From: G965276675 sp965276675 | GTDB taxonomy: Bacteria; Acidobacteriota; Terriglobia; Terriglobales; Acidobacteriaceae | NCBI GenBank assembly: GCA_965276675.1 | Contig: OZ255624.1 | Coordinates: forward strand, 1,798,001-1,862,000 | Reading direction: 5' to 3' | DNA length: 64,000 nt | Part shown: positions 23,684-32,374 of the stretch, in pieces | Position numbering within the stretch: the first letter of the stretch is position 1 | How the letters are laid out: the number at the start of each line of letters is the position of its first letter | Notes under the pieces: generated by a model | What the model saw: the letters and a program-made list of their open reading frames with translations, nothing else | Told to the model about the DNA's origin: nothing | Database searches by the model: none | Translations under genes and position numbers: made by a program

Positions 23684-25138
23684 ATGCATATCGTCGTTGC
23701 GGCTTCGGAGTGCTTACCATACGCCAAAGTGGGAGGCATGGCCGATGTAATCGGCGCGCTGCCACGCGAGATTGCGCGTCAGGGTCACCAGATCACCGTC
23801 TACCTGCCCTTTTATCGACAGGTACAGAAGCACGTCAAGCAGCGCAAGGTGGCGATTGCCAGCATCACTATTCCGTTCCAGTATTACAACCGATTTGTGA
23901 GCGTGATCGACGGTGGCCAGCAGGATGGCGTGCAGTATTACTTTCTGGATTGCCCGGAGTTCTTTGATCGCGAAGGCCTGTATGGCACGCAGGCCGGCAA
24001 CTACAGCGATAACGCCGAACGCTTTGGGCTCTTCTGCCGGGCGGTTCTCGAAAGCGTCAAGCAACTGGGCATTCCCGATCTCTTTCACGTGCATGACTGG
24101 CAGGCGGCGATGCTGCCCGTCATGCTGCGCACGATCTACTATTACGACCCGGTGTTACGAAAACCTCCGTGCGTGCTCACGATTCACAACGCCGGGTACC
24201 AGGGCTACTTTCCACCGAATACCATCGAAAAGCTACTGCTGCCCTGGGATCTGTACACCACGGACCGGCTTGAATTCTATGACCAGGTTAACTTTCTCAA
24301 GGGTGGAATCGTTTACTCCGACGCGATCACCACCGTGAGCAAGAAGTATGCGGAGGAGCTGCAAACCCCAGCATTCGGGAATGGCCTGGAGACCGTGTTG
24401 CGGGCGCGCTCAGCAGACTTCTACGGCATTCTCAACGGTGTGGATTACAACGAGTGGAATCCCGCGCACGATCGCAAGATTGCGGCGCATTTCACGCCGG
24501 AGAGATTGGAAGGGAAAGAAGCGTGCCGCCGCGACCTGCTTCACGCCTTCGGGCTGGAGTGCGAAGGATGCACCGCGCCGGTGCTGGGCATGGTGGCGCG
24601 ATTGGCTTCGCAAAAGGGGTTCGACTTGCTGGCGCAAATTGCCGATCAACTCGGCAGGGAAGAGCTCTTTCTGGTCATGCTAGGGACTGGGGAGCCTTAC
24701 TACGAGAACCTGCTGCGCTCGCTCGCCGAGCGCTTTGCCGGCAAGTTCGCGGTGAAGATCGCTTACGATGACGTGCTCGCGCACAAGATCGAGGCGGGGG
24801 CAGACATCTTTCTCATGCCGTCCCGCTATGAGCCGTGTGGGCTCGATCAGATCTACAGCCAGAAGTATGGAACGGTGCCAGTGGTGCATGCGACCGGAGG
24901 TCTGGACGATACCGTGGAGCAGTGGAATCCGGAGACCGGCACGGGAACCGGCTTTAAATTTTCGCCATACGAAGCGAGAGCATTTTTTGGAGCTATTCAG
25001 CAAGCACTCGCCACCTTCAACAAGAAAGCCGAGTGGAGCACGTTGATGCGCAATGGCATGATGGGGGACTTCTCGTGGAAGCAGCCGGCAGCAGAGTACA
25101 TCCGGCTCTATGAGGAGTGCATCCGGCGGCGGTCGTAG
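23684..25138 (+). CDS. glgA: glycogen synthase (ADP-glucose type)
   Basis: Transfers glucose from ADP-glucose to the end of alpha-1,4-glucan chains. 484 residues, GT5/GT-B fold. N-terminal VAASECLPYAKVGGMADV holds the Lys-Val-Gly-Gly sugar-nucleotide motif (Lys15). Then HDWQAAMLPVML, LTIHNAGYQGYFPP, and the C-terminal MPSRYEPCGLDQIYSQKYGTVPVVHATGGLDDTV in pieces, which is the GT-B donor-binding E-x7-E region. The start MHIVVAA has ggagtgaaag upstream. No other glg gene is in the window. Confidence 0.96.
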   Translation: MHIVVAASECLPYAKVGGMADVIGALPREIARQGHQITVYLPFYRQVQKHVKQRKVAIASITIPFQYYNRFVSVIDGGQQDGVQYYFLDCPEFFDREGLYGTQAGNYSDNAERFGLFCRAVLESVKQLGIPDLFHVHDWQAAMLPVMLRTIYYYDPVLRKPPCVLTIHNAGYQGYFPPNTIEKLLLPWDLYTTDRLEFYDQVNFLKGGIVYSDAITTVSKKYAEELQTPAFGNGLETVLRARSADFYGILNGVDYNEWNPAHDRKIAAHFTPERLEGKEACRRDLLHAFGLECEGCTAPVLGMVARLASQKGFDLLAQIADQLGREELFLVMLGTGEPYYENLLRSLAERFAGKFAVKIAYDDVLAHKIEAGADIFLMPSRYEPCGLDQIYSQKYGTVPVVHATGGLDDTVEQWNPETGTGTGFKFSPYEARAFFGAIQQALATFNKKAEWSTLMRNGMMGDFSWKQPAAEYIRLYEECIRRRS

Positions 25139-25187
25139 GTGCTTGCTGACCCGTTAACCGCCGGGAAGCTTCGTGCGACATCTGGCG

Positions 25188-25448
25188 TTAGCGAACCAGA
25201 GCGAGCGTGCGTGCGGGAGCTGCTGGTGCTGAGCGCTTCCAGAAGGACAGGTTCATGCGAAAGCCCTTGGAATAGCAGCGGCAGGCATCCACGCATCCGC
25301 GGCAAAAGTTGTGTTTGCATTCACCGCACGGGATCATCATCACCCGCATGAAGCTCTTCTTGCAGGCGTGGCAAGCGGCGATTTTCTTGCCCTTCACTAG
25401 GAAGAGCCTGGTCTGATCGATAGGGGAGGGTTGCGTAATGGAGTTCAT
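25188..25448 (-). CDS. small Cys-rich putative zinc-binding protein
   Basis: 86 residues from the ATG at 25448 (a longer in-frame start at 25505 exists). The centre carries eight cysteines in CHACKKSF, MIPCGECKHNFCRGC and VDACRCY, an arrangement of CxxC pairs like a treble-clef or RING-type zinc site. The rest is basic and low in hydrophobics. It faces a metallothionein gene across about 190 bases on the opposite strand. No known family recognised; metal binding is inferred from the cysteine pattern. Confidence 0.5.
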   Translation of the reverse strand: MNSITQPSPIDQTRLFLVKGKKIAACHACKKSFMRVMMIPCGECKHNFCRGCVDACRCYSKGFRMNLSFWKRSAPAAPARTLALVR

Positions 25449-25641
25449 GGCCGAGTTCCATTCAAACGCCTTCCAGGACGCGCGTCCCTCCCCCGGAGGT
25501 CGCACTTCGTGCCCCGGAAGGGTTATTACCTTTGGTATGCCTCATTGTTCAAAAGACTTGCCCCGGCGGATGCGAGAGTGTCTGGAATAACGCTCGCATC
25601 TAAACCTCGGAGCAGGATTGCGAATCAGGAGGAAGGGAACG

Positions 25642-25797
25642 ATGCCCTACAAATGTAGCCACAGCAAATGCATGTGCGTGGTGGACGACAAGAACAAATT
25701 TTGCAGCGATTGGTGCCGAGAGAGTGTGAAGGAGATCATGCAGCCCTGCGGGTGCAGCCACCCAATCTGCCAGGAAATCTATGGCACGGCCAAGTAA
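25642..25797 (+). CDS. metallothionein-like protein (SmtA/BmtA type)
   Basis: 51 residues with nine Cys and two His in MPYKCSHSKCMCVVDD, FCSDWCRESV and PCGCSHPICQEI. This is the order of bacterial metallothioneins such as SmtA: CxxxC.C, then YCSxxC, then CGCxHxxC. Expected role: binding zinc, cadmium or copper as a thiolate cluster in the cytoplasm. A strong ribosome binding site (aggagg) lies about nine bases before the ATG. It ends 18 bases before the stop of the convergent APC permease gene. Good confidence because both the pattern and the start region fit. Confidence 0.8.
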   Translation: MPYKCSHSKCMCVVDDKNKFCSDWCRESVKEIMQPCGCSHPICQEIYGTAK

Positions 25798-25814
25798 AAC
25801 CGCACCGCGCCCGT

Positions 25815-27185
25815 TCAAGATCGGGCTGCGGGCTCAGCCTGACGAGCATGGCTCTTGAATATGAAGAAGAGTGGCAGCCCGCACACAATGATCGCTGTTC
25901 CCAAGAGTGAGCTAAGCAGGTTGTTGATATAGGAGTAGATCAGCAGCACTGCGGCCGCGGCGATGAAGAGCAGTGGCAGCACGGGATAGCCCCACATGCG
26001 AAAGGTCTTCGGCGTGTTCGGCGTGCCTTTCGCGTCTTGGTTCGCGCGATGGCGAAAGACAAAGATGGTGCTGGACGCCAGCATGTAGAAGAGCCACTCG
26101 GAGAAGATGGCGAGTTCGAAGAGCTTTTCGAATCTGCCAACCGCCAACAGCAGCAGGGTGCTCAGCGTGCCTTGCACGAGTAGCGAGGCTGCTGGCGTTT
26201 GAAATCGAGGATGGACCTCCGCCAGCTTGGCTACAAAGAGGCCATCCCGAGCCGCGGCAAAGGGGACGCGTGCTCCGGACATGATGGTTCCGTTCAGCGT
26301 GACTAGGATGCTGAGTGCCATGGCGATCGTGACCAGCGCAGCACCTACGGGTCCGGTGGCCAGCTGCATCGCAGCCACCGCCGGACGTGGCGAAGCGGCA
26401 AGATGCGCGGCTGGGAGCACATACTGGATGGCCGCGTTTACGGCTATGTAGAGAAAACCGACGATCGCGATCCCAAGCAGGAGCGCGATGGGTAAATTGC
26501 GCTCGGGGCGTTCGACCTCGCCGGCAACCATGTTCAAGTCGTTCCAACCGTCGTACGCCCAGAGCGCGGCTATGAGTGCGATCATGAAGCCGGCGAATCC
26601 GCCCTGCGCTTCCGTAAAGACGCTACGAAAGTTGGCCAGCATGCCATGCCCGCTGAACAGGCAGGCGCACGAGATGACCAGCACCAGTGCGACCTTCAGC
26701 CAGGTGAAGACGAGCTGAAAGTTGCCAGCCCTGCGCATCCCGATGTAATTGAGGGCGGTGATAAGCCAGGTGACGGCGATGGCAAAGGTCTGCGCCCAAT
26801 AAATGGTAACTGGAACAGTTACGATAGCATAGTCGAGCCAACGAAAGGCCGGAAAGAGCGCGACGGTCCGGGCCAGCCCGGTCGTGACGCTTGCAATGGA
26901 GGCGGGTTTGGCGACGGCGAACCACGTCCACATATAGAGAAAGGCAAGCAGGTCGCCGTAAGCGCGGCGGATATAAACATACTCGCCACCAGCGTAGGGC
27001 ATCATTGACGCTAATTCTGCATAGGTCATCGCGCCAAAGAGAGAAAGCAGGCCGCCGACGATCCACGCGAGATAGACCAGATTCGCGGTTCCGACGGCCC
27101 GCATCATCTCGTACGGAACGAGAAAGATGCCTGAGCCAATGATCGTCCCCACCACAATGGCAGTGGCATGCGAGACGCCGAGCAC
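25815..27185 (-). CDS. APC-family amino acid permease
   Basis: 456 residues with about 12 hydrophobic spans. The family motif GTIIGSGIFLVP is near 13-24, with AELASMMPYAGGEYVY (TM3 region) and ALWAYDGWNDLNMVAGEV (TM6) as in the LAT/YkbA-like branch. Substrate cannot be read from the sequence. The start is GTG at 27185 giving MLGVSHATA; the N-terminus is short for the family, so the true start could be slightly different. It ends near the metallothionein gene, on the opposite strand, and follows the PMT-2 glycosyltransferase gene with a 138-base gap. Confidence 0.9.
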   Translation of the reverse strand: MLGVSHATAIVVGTIIGSGIFLVPYEMMRAVGTANLVYLAWIVGGLLSLFGAMTYAELASMMPYAGGEYVYIRRAYGDLLAFLYMWTWFAVAKPASIASVTTGLARTVALFPAFRWLDYAIVTVPVTIYWAQTFAIAVTWLITALNYIGMRRAGNFQLVFTWLKVALVLVISCACLFSGHGMLANFRSVFTEAQGGFAGFMIALIAALWAYDGWNDLNMVAGEVERPERNLPIALLLGIAIVGFLYIAVNAAIQYVLPAAHLAASPRPAVAAMQLATGPVGAALVTIAMALSILVTLNGTIMSGARVPFAAARDGLFVAKLAEVHPRFQTPAASLLVQGTLSTLLLLAVGRFEKLFELAIFSEWLFYMLASSTIFVFRHRANQDAKGTPNTPKTFRMWGYPVLPLLFIAAAAVLLIYSYINNLLSSLLGTAIIVCGLPLFFIFKSHARQAEPAARS

Positions 27186-27323
27186 TCGTGGGAGTGTAGG
27201 CCGAGTGCTTGCCAGGGTTGCTGGCTTGCTGGATTCAGGACTGTGGGCGATAAGCGGTGACCTTCGCCTCAGAGTACAGACTGCGGCCGCAGTCGATCCA
27301 GTCTTCCCGCTGGCGAGTTAGCG

Positions 27324-28964
27324 TCAGTACCAGTCTTTAGTCTCGGGCCAGAGTTGATTGGGGGAACGCCGTCTGCCGGTTGCGAACCAGATGGGCATGT
27401 TGTCCTCGTAGGTGATGGCATCCGGCAGGTGGGTGCGGCCGACTTCGCGGACGGTGGTGTAGCTCTTCTCAACATCGCTGCGGGTTTGGCCGACGATCAG
27501 CATATTCTCCTTTAGCTGGCCAGCCGGACCCCAGAACCAGTAGTTCTGGTTGCCGCTGATCGCGGGAGGTAATCCGTTCTCTGGCCCGAGCACATCGACG
27601 GCACCCGCTTCTCCGTAGTTCCCGCAAAAGATTCCAGTCTGGGCGCGGGTTGCCGGCGGAAGCGCGTTATATGCCGCAGAGATCTGGGCGGTAAATGAGG
27701 ACCAGCCGGTCATGTCTGCGAGAAACTGCGGCAGCACGGTCGTCTGGAAATTCTCAGACTCCGTTGGTTTGAAGTGCAGCAGATGTTGGTAGGCGGCGTA
27801 GTGCGCGCGGGGCAAAACGGGTAGCAGCAGCGGGGCGTAGACGAGTGTGCCGCAGCAGAAGAACACGACGTAAGCTGGGACCAAAATACGGCGCTGCCAC
27901 CAGCGCCGAAGCCCGAGTTGCCAGGCCACGCCGCCAGCCGCGAAGTACACCGGATAGATTGGTGCGAGATAGTAGTCCTTGGCGTGCAAGGCAAACATGA
28001 GCGGTAGAAAGACGAGGTACATCACCCCAGCGAAGCGGAAGCTGCGCGCGCGTGCTCCAAAGAGCAGCCAACCTAGACCCGCCCCCCAAAGCAGCAAAGA
28101 CACGGGATTAAGCACAAGAACCTGTTGGAGCACAAAGGCCAAAGGCCCGAGCACGACAATCTTGTGCAAGCGGCGGATGCGGAGGAGCCACTCCAGCGTG
28201 GGGAAGCCATGGTGCCACTGCCAGAGCAGGTTGGGCATCGCCAGTAACACGAGAATAACCACGCCAGCCAAGGCATAGCGGTTGCGAAGAAGGCGTCTCT
28301 GTGGCGTGAGCAGAAGCCCTGCCAGCAAGGACATAAGAAAGAAAACCTGAGAATGCTTGTTCTCTATGCCGAGGCCGGCAGCCACGCCGAAGAGCAGCCA
28401 CCAGCGCGGCGAGGCCCCACGCGCCATCATCAGCACGGCCAGCAGTGCCGTCATCCAGAAGACCGGCTCAAATGCGTTCATGGAAAGAAAGCTATCGAGC
28501 GGTAGGTTGACCACGGCCGCGAGCGATCCGACCATGGCCAGCGCTTGGGCCCTCGGCCGGCCGCCCAGTGTGCGACAGAGCAGGCCGGTGAGAAAGACCA
28601 TCGCGGCGCCAGCGCCGGCGGAGAAGATCCGGAAGGCCCAGAGGTGATCGTGGCCGAAGAGGCTATCAGCGAGCAGTGCCTGGAGGGCGACCATAGGCGG
28701 ATGATCGACGTAACCCCACGCGAGATGACGCCCGCACATGATGTAGTAAAGTTCGTCGCGGAAGAGACCGTATCCGTTGCGGGGGGCGGCCAGGTTGACC
28801 GCGATCTGGATGGCGAGCTTGATCGCCGCAAAGAAGAAGGCCAGCGAGAGTGCCTGGCGCAGAGGAGGGAGCGGCAGGGAGAGCGGGGGAGACGGCGGGG
28901 GGCCCTCCTGGTAGGGAAAGTCTGGAGCCTCAGTCTCGGGCAGCAATAAAGTTGAATCTGACAT
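27324..28964 (-). CDS. GT39/PMT-2-type membrane glycosyltransferase (paralogue 1)
   Basis: 546 residues from the ATG at 28964; ATG 29021 is also in frame but lacks a ribosome binding site, while gcgaggt precedes 28964. A Pro-rich N-terminal tail is followed by many hydrophobic spans. The first periplasmic loop has FRDELYYIMCGRHLAWGYVDHPPMVAL, the catalytic Asp-Glu region of the ArnT/PMT family. Later HAKDYYLAPIYPVYFAAGG and a soluble C-terminal third with NYGEAGAVDVLG. It uses a lipid-linked sugar donor, acceptor unknown (protein or lipid). The second copy (30731-32338) is closely similar, and a HerA-like gene lies between them on the other strand. Confidence 0.85.
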   Translation of the reverse strand: MSDSTLLLPETEAPDFPYQEGPPPSPPLSLPLPPLRQALSLAFFFAAIKLAIQIAVNLAAPRNGYGLFRDELYYIMCGRHLAWGYVDHPPMVALQALLADSLFGHDHLWAFRIFSAGAGAAMVFLTGLLCRTLGGRPRAQALAMVGSLAAVVNLPLDSFLSMNAFEPVFWMTALLAVLMMARGASPRWWLLFGVAAGLGIENKHSQVFFLMSLLAGLLLTPQRRLLRNRYALAGVVILVLLAMPNLLWQWHHGFPTLEWLLRIRRLHKIVVLGPLAFVLQQVLVLNPVSLLLWGAGLGWLLFGARARSFRFAGVMYLVFLPLMFALHAKDYYLAPIYPVYFAAGGVAWQLGLRRWWQRRILVPAYVVFFCCGTLVYAPLLLPVLPRAHYAAYQHLLHFKPTESENFQTTVLPQFLADMTGWSSFTAQISAAYNALPPATRAQTGIFCGNYGEAGAVDVLGPENGLPPAISGNQNYWFWGPAGQLKENMLIVGQTRSDVEKSYTTVREVGRTHLPDAITYEDNMPIWFATGRRRSPNQLWPETKDWY

Positions 28965-29167
28965 TCGTTGAGGGGGACCTCGCGGTACTCCCCGGCGTTT
29001 CCTCCGAGAGTCTGCTTTCATTATGGACGCGAAGCCGGACAGAATGGATGCGAAGCGCGATTGCTGGTTGCTGAAGAAGGTGCCCGGAATTTCTTAGAAG
29101 ACAAGCCGCAGCGCCCACGCCTTTCGAGCGCGCGGTGTAAGCTGCAGTCGTAGAAAGGATGACGCGA

Positions 29168-30727
29168 ATGGTGGAACCGCTGTTGATCGCAAAGGGAACG
29201 GAGGAATTGTATCTGCTGCCTGGGATGGCCAACCGGCACGGGCTGGTGGCTGGCGCCACAGGAACTGGCAAGACCGTGACGCTGCAGGTGATGGCGCAGG
29301 CGCTAAGCTCGATCGGCGTGCCGGTCTTTGCGGCAGATGTGAAGGGCGATCTCTCCGGCATCAGCCAGCCAGGGAAGAACACGCCGAAGCTGGCCGAGCG
29401 CGCAGCGCAGCTTGGATTGAGCGAGCTGCAGTTTGCCGGCTGCCCGGTGATCTTCTGGGATGTCTTCGGCGAGCAGGGGCACCCAATACGCGCAACTGTC
29501 TCCGAGATGGGGCCGCTGCTCTTCAGCCGCATCCTGAACCTGAATGATACCCAAACCGGCGTGCTGACACTGGTCTTCAAAATCGCCGACGACAGCGGGC
29601 TGCTGCTTCTGGACATGAAAGACCTGCAGGCGATGCTGCAGCACGTAGGCGAGGCCGCGAAGGACTACCAGACGCAGTACGGCAACATCTCTGCTGCGAG
29701 TATTGGCGCTATTCAGCGCGGGCTGGTCACGCTTGGCAATCAGGGCGGAGATCACTTCCTGGGTGAGCCCGCGCTGAACATCGAGGACCTGCTGCAGACA
29801 GACGGAAACGGGCAGGGCGTGGTGAATATCCTGGCGGCGGACAAGCTGCTGCAAGCGCCCCAGCTTTATGCCACGTTCCTTCTTTGGCTGATGTCCGAGC
29901 TCTTTGAGCGTTTGCCCGAGGTGGGAGACACGGAAAAGCCGAAGCTGGTGTTTTTCTTTGACGAAGCGCACCTGCTCTTCAACGATCTGCCGTCCGTGTT
30001 GCAGACGCGCATCGAGCAGGTGGTACGGCTGATTCGATCGAAGGGCGTCGGCATCTACTTCGTCACGCAGAACCCGGTGGACGTCCCGGATGTGGTGTTG
30101 AGCCAGCTCGGCAATCGCGTGCAGCATGCACTGCGCGCCTTTTCTCCGCGCGACCAGAAGGCCGTGAAGGCCGCGGCGCAGACTTTTCGCAGCAACCCGA
30201 AGCTGGATGTGGAGAGTGCGATCACGCAACTCGGGGTGGGGGAGGCGTTGGTCTCGTTTCTCGACGAGAAGGGGATTCCAGCTGTGGTGGAGCGCGCGAT
30301 GGTCTGCCCGCCACGAAGCCAGATCGGTCCCATCACGCCAGAGCAGCGGCAGGCCATCGTCAAGAGCTCTGTTGTGGCCGGCGTCTACGAGACTGCGATT
30401 GATCGCGAGTCGGCCTATGAACGCCTGAAAGGGCGTGCGCAGCAGCCGGTGACGCCCGCACAGATAGAGCAGCACAACGAGCAAGCCCAGAGCAGCGGCC
30501 AGGGTGGCGCCCAAGGCGGAGGCCAGAACAGTGGGTGGACCGGCGCGCTGGAGTCGCTGGGGAACGTACTGGGAAGCGCCAACCGAGGAGCCGGTGGACG
30601 GAGAGGCGACACCGTCGTGGATGCCATGATGAAGAGCGCGGCGCGTTCCATGGGGAGCACCGTGGGCCGGCAGATTATCCGTGGTGTGCTGGGCTCGATC
30701 TTGGGCGGTACCAGCGGGCGGCATTGA
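29168..30727 (+). CDS. HerA-like ATPase (DUF853, YjgR type)
   Basis: About 519 residues from the ATG at 29168 (the ATG at 29159 is also possible but sits too close to the aaagg). Walker A GATGTGKTV is near 30-38, DVKGDLSGI follows, and Walker B VFFFDEAHLLF is near 265-275. RSKGVGIYFVTQNPVDVPD and the arginine-finger-like GNRVQHALRAF follow. The C-terminal 100 residues are a Gln/Gly-rich low-complexity stretch followed by SAARSMGSTVGRQIIRGVLG. Known relatives form hexameric DNA-pumping ATPases, but the DUF853 group has no settled function. It lies convergent and divergent between two PMT-2 paralogues, whose stop is three bases away. Confidence 0.88.
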   Translation: MVEPLLIAKGTEELYLLPGMANRHGLVAGATGTGKTVTLQVMAQALSSIGVPVFAADVKGDLSGISQPGKNTPKLAERAAQLGLSELQFAGCPVIFWDVFGEQGHPIRATVSEMGPLLFSRILNLNDTQTGVLTLVFKIADDSGLLLLDMKDLQAMLQHVGEAAKDYQTQYGNISAASIGAIQRGLVTLGNQGGDHFLGEPALNIEDLLQTDGNGQGVVNILAADKLLQAPQLYATFLLWLMSELFERLPEVGDTEKPKLVFFFDEAHLLFNDLPSVLQTRIEQVVRLIRSKGVGIYFVTQNPVDVPDVVLSQLGNRVQHALRAFSPRDQKAVKAAAQTFRSNPKLDVESAITQLGVGEALVSFLDEKGIPAVVERAMVCPPRSQIGPITPEQRQAIVKSSVVAGVYETAIDRESAYERLKGRAQQPVTPAQIEQHNEQAQSSGQGGAQGGGQNSGWTGALESLGNVLGSANRGAGGRRGDTVVDAMMKSAARSMGSTVGRQIIRGVLGSILGGTSGRH

Positions 30728-30730
30728 GAG

Positions 30731-32338
30731 CTAGATGTAGCTCTTGAACTCGGGCCAGTCCGCAGTCAGGTTGCCTTTGCGTCCCCGGCAGAGATAGATG
30801 TGACGATGTTCGTAGGGCATCGCATAGGGGTGGTCCATCTCGCCGGCGATCTCGACCGATGCGTATGCCTGTTGCATCTCGGGAAGTGATGCGCCGTTGA
30901 TGACGATCATGACCTCGCCGGTGTAGCGGTGCGATCCCCAGAGGAAGTAGTTATTGTGTCCGCTGATCGCGAAGGGCAGCCCAGGTTGCGTGGCGAGAAA
31001 GTTGATCGCGCTAGCCTCGCCGTAGTTCGAGCACAGAATGCCTGCCTTGGCGCGTTCCTCGGGAGAGAGTGAGTTATAGATGCGGGTGACAGAGTCCGTC
31101 AGTTCCTGCCACCCGAAGCGGTCGGCGTAGAACTGCTGAAGCGGGCCAGTCGCGGCATTTTCCGTATTCGTGCCGCGCAGATGAAGGCGTGTGGTGTACC
31201 CAATCCATGCCGCAGGGCGTAACACTGGGATTGCCATGGGAAGGATGAAAACGCCCGTGACCAGCACGAGAGCAGCATAAGCCGGCACCAACCACGCTGT
31301 CTTGCGTGTGCGAAATAGGCTTTGAAAGGCGACCCCGCCTGCCGCGAAAAGAACTGGATAGACCGGCGCGAGATAGTAGTCCTTGGCGTGGAGTTTTATC
31401 ATCAGCGCGAGAAAGATGAGGTAGGTCCAGCCCACCCAGCGGAAGCTCCGGCCTTCGCGCGACAGAATCAGCCAGAGAAGTCCGCTGCCCCAGAGCAGAA
31501 CACTGACCGGGTTCAACATGAAGATCTGAGTACTTAGGAACTGAAGTGGCGTAAGGATGACATTCTTGTGCTCCAATTTGCCATTGCGCAGGAACTCCAG
31601 CGTGGGCCAGCCGTGGTGCACCTGCCAGAGCAGAAAGGGCGTCCCAAGGAGTGCGATGAGCACGATAGCCGCCGCGCACCAGCGGCTCGTCAGCACCGTG
31701 CGTTGCGGCGTGAGTAGGAGACCAGCGAGCAGGGCGACCAGAAACACGAGAATAGAGGGTTTGTTCAACGCGCCCAGTCCACCGGCGATCCCGAAGAGCA
31801 ACCACCAGCGTGGGTGGGCGCCGGAGACGATGCGTACGATGGCCAACAGCGCCGTCATCCAGAAGACTGGCTCGAAGCTGTTCATGGAGAGAAAGCTATC
31901 CAGGCCGAGAAACTGCGGCGCCAGCAGGACGCCCAGCATGGCAAGCGCCTGTGCCCAACGCCGGCCGCCGAATGACCAGGCGAGCTGGCCGGTAAGAAAG
32001 ATCTTCGCTGCGCCCGCGAGTGCGGAGAGCAGGCGAATGCCAAGGAGAGACTTGCCAAAGAGCGCGATGGCGACCCTGGCCTGCAGGGCGACCATGGGAC
32101 CGTGATCGACATAACCCCAGTCGAGATTGCGGCCGCACAGAATGTAGTAGAGCTCATCGCGAAAGTAGCCATAGCCCAGGTGCGCCTGCCAAAGATTGGT
32201 ACCGGCATGTAAGGCCAGCTTGATTGCAGCAAAGAGGAGCGCGAGCCGGAGTGCATTCCGCAAGGAAGGCGTGGCGGAGCTGGCAGGGAGCGAGTCGGAA
32301 TGTGCTTGCATGCGTAGGCCGTTGGGTAGACTACGCAT
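30731..32338 (-). CDS. GT39/PMT-2-type membrane glycosyltransferase (paralogue 2)
   Basis: 535 residues from the ATG at 32338, with gcgaggt nine bases upstream. Same layout as the copy at 27324-28964: FRDELYYILCGRNLDWGYVDHGPMVALQA, long hydrophobic middle, HAKDYYLAPVYPVLFAAGG and C-terminal CSNYGEASAINFL. The catalytic acid pair is kept. Differences are a shorter N-terminus and a diverged C-terminus, suggesting a change of acceptor after duplication. Periplasmic active site expected. It is followed on the same strand by nothing close; uvrC lies upstream. Confidence 0.85.
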   Translation of the reverse strand: MRSLPNGLRMQAHSDSLPASSATPSLRNALRLALLFAAIKLALHAGTNLWQAHLGYGYFRDELYYILCGRNLDWGYVDHGPMVALQARVAIALFGKSLLGIRLLSALAGAAKIFLTGQLAWSFGGRRWAQALAMLGVLLAPQFLGLDSFLSMNSFEPVFWMTALLAIVRIVSGAHPRWWLLFGIAGGLGALNKPSILVFLVALLAGLLLTPQRTVLTSRWCAAAIVLIALLGTPFLLWQVHHGWPTLEFLRNGKLEHKNVILTPLQFLSTQIFMLNPVSVLLWGSGLLWLILSREGRSFRWVGWTYLIFLALMIKLHAKDYYLAPVYPVLFAAGGVAFQSLFRTRKTAWLVPAYAALVLVTGVFILPMAIPVLRPAAWIGYTTRLHLRGTNTENAATGPLQQFYADRFGWQELTDSVTRIYNSLSPEERAKAGILCSNYGEASAINFLATQPGLPFAISGHNNYFLWGSHRYTGEVMIVINGASLPEMQQAYASVEIAGEMDHPYAMPYEHRHIYLCRGRKGNLTADWPEFKSYI

Positions 32339-32374
32339 CAGAGTACCTCGCGGTTCCGCTCTATTCCTTTCGCT

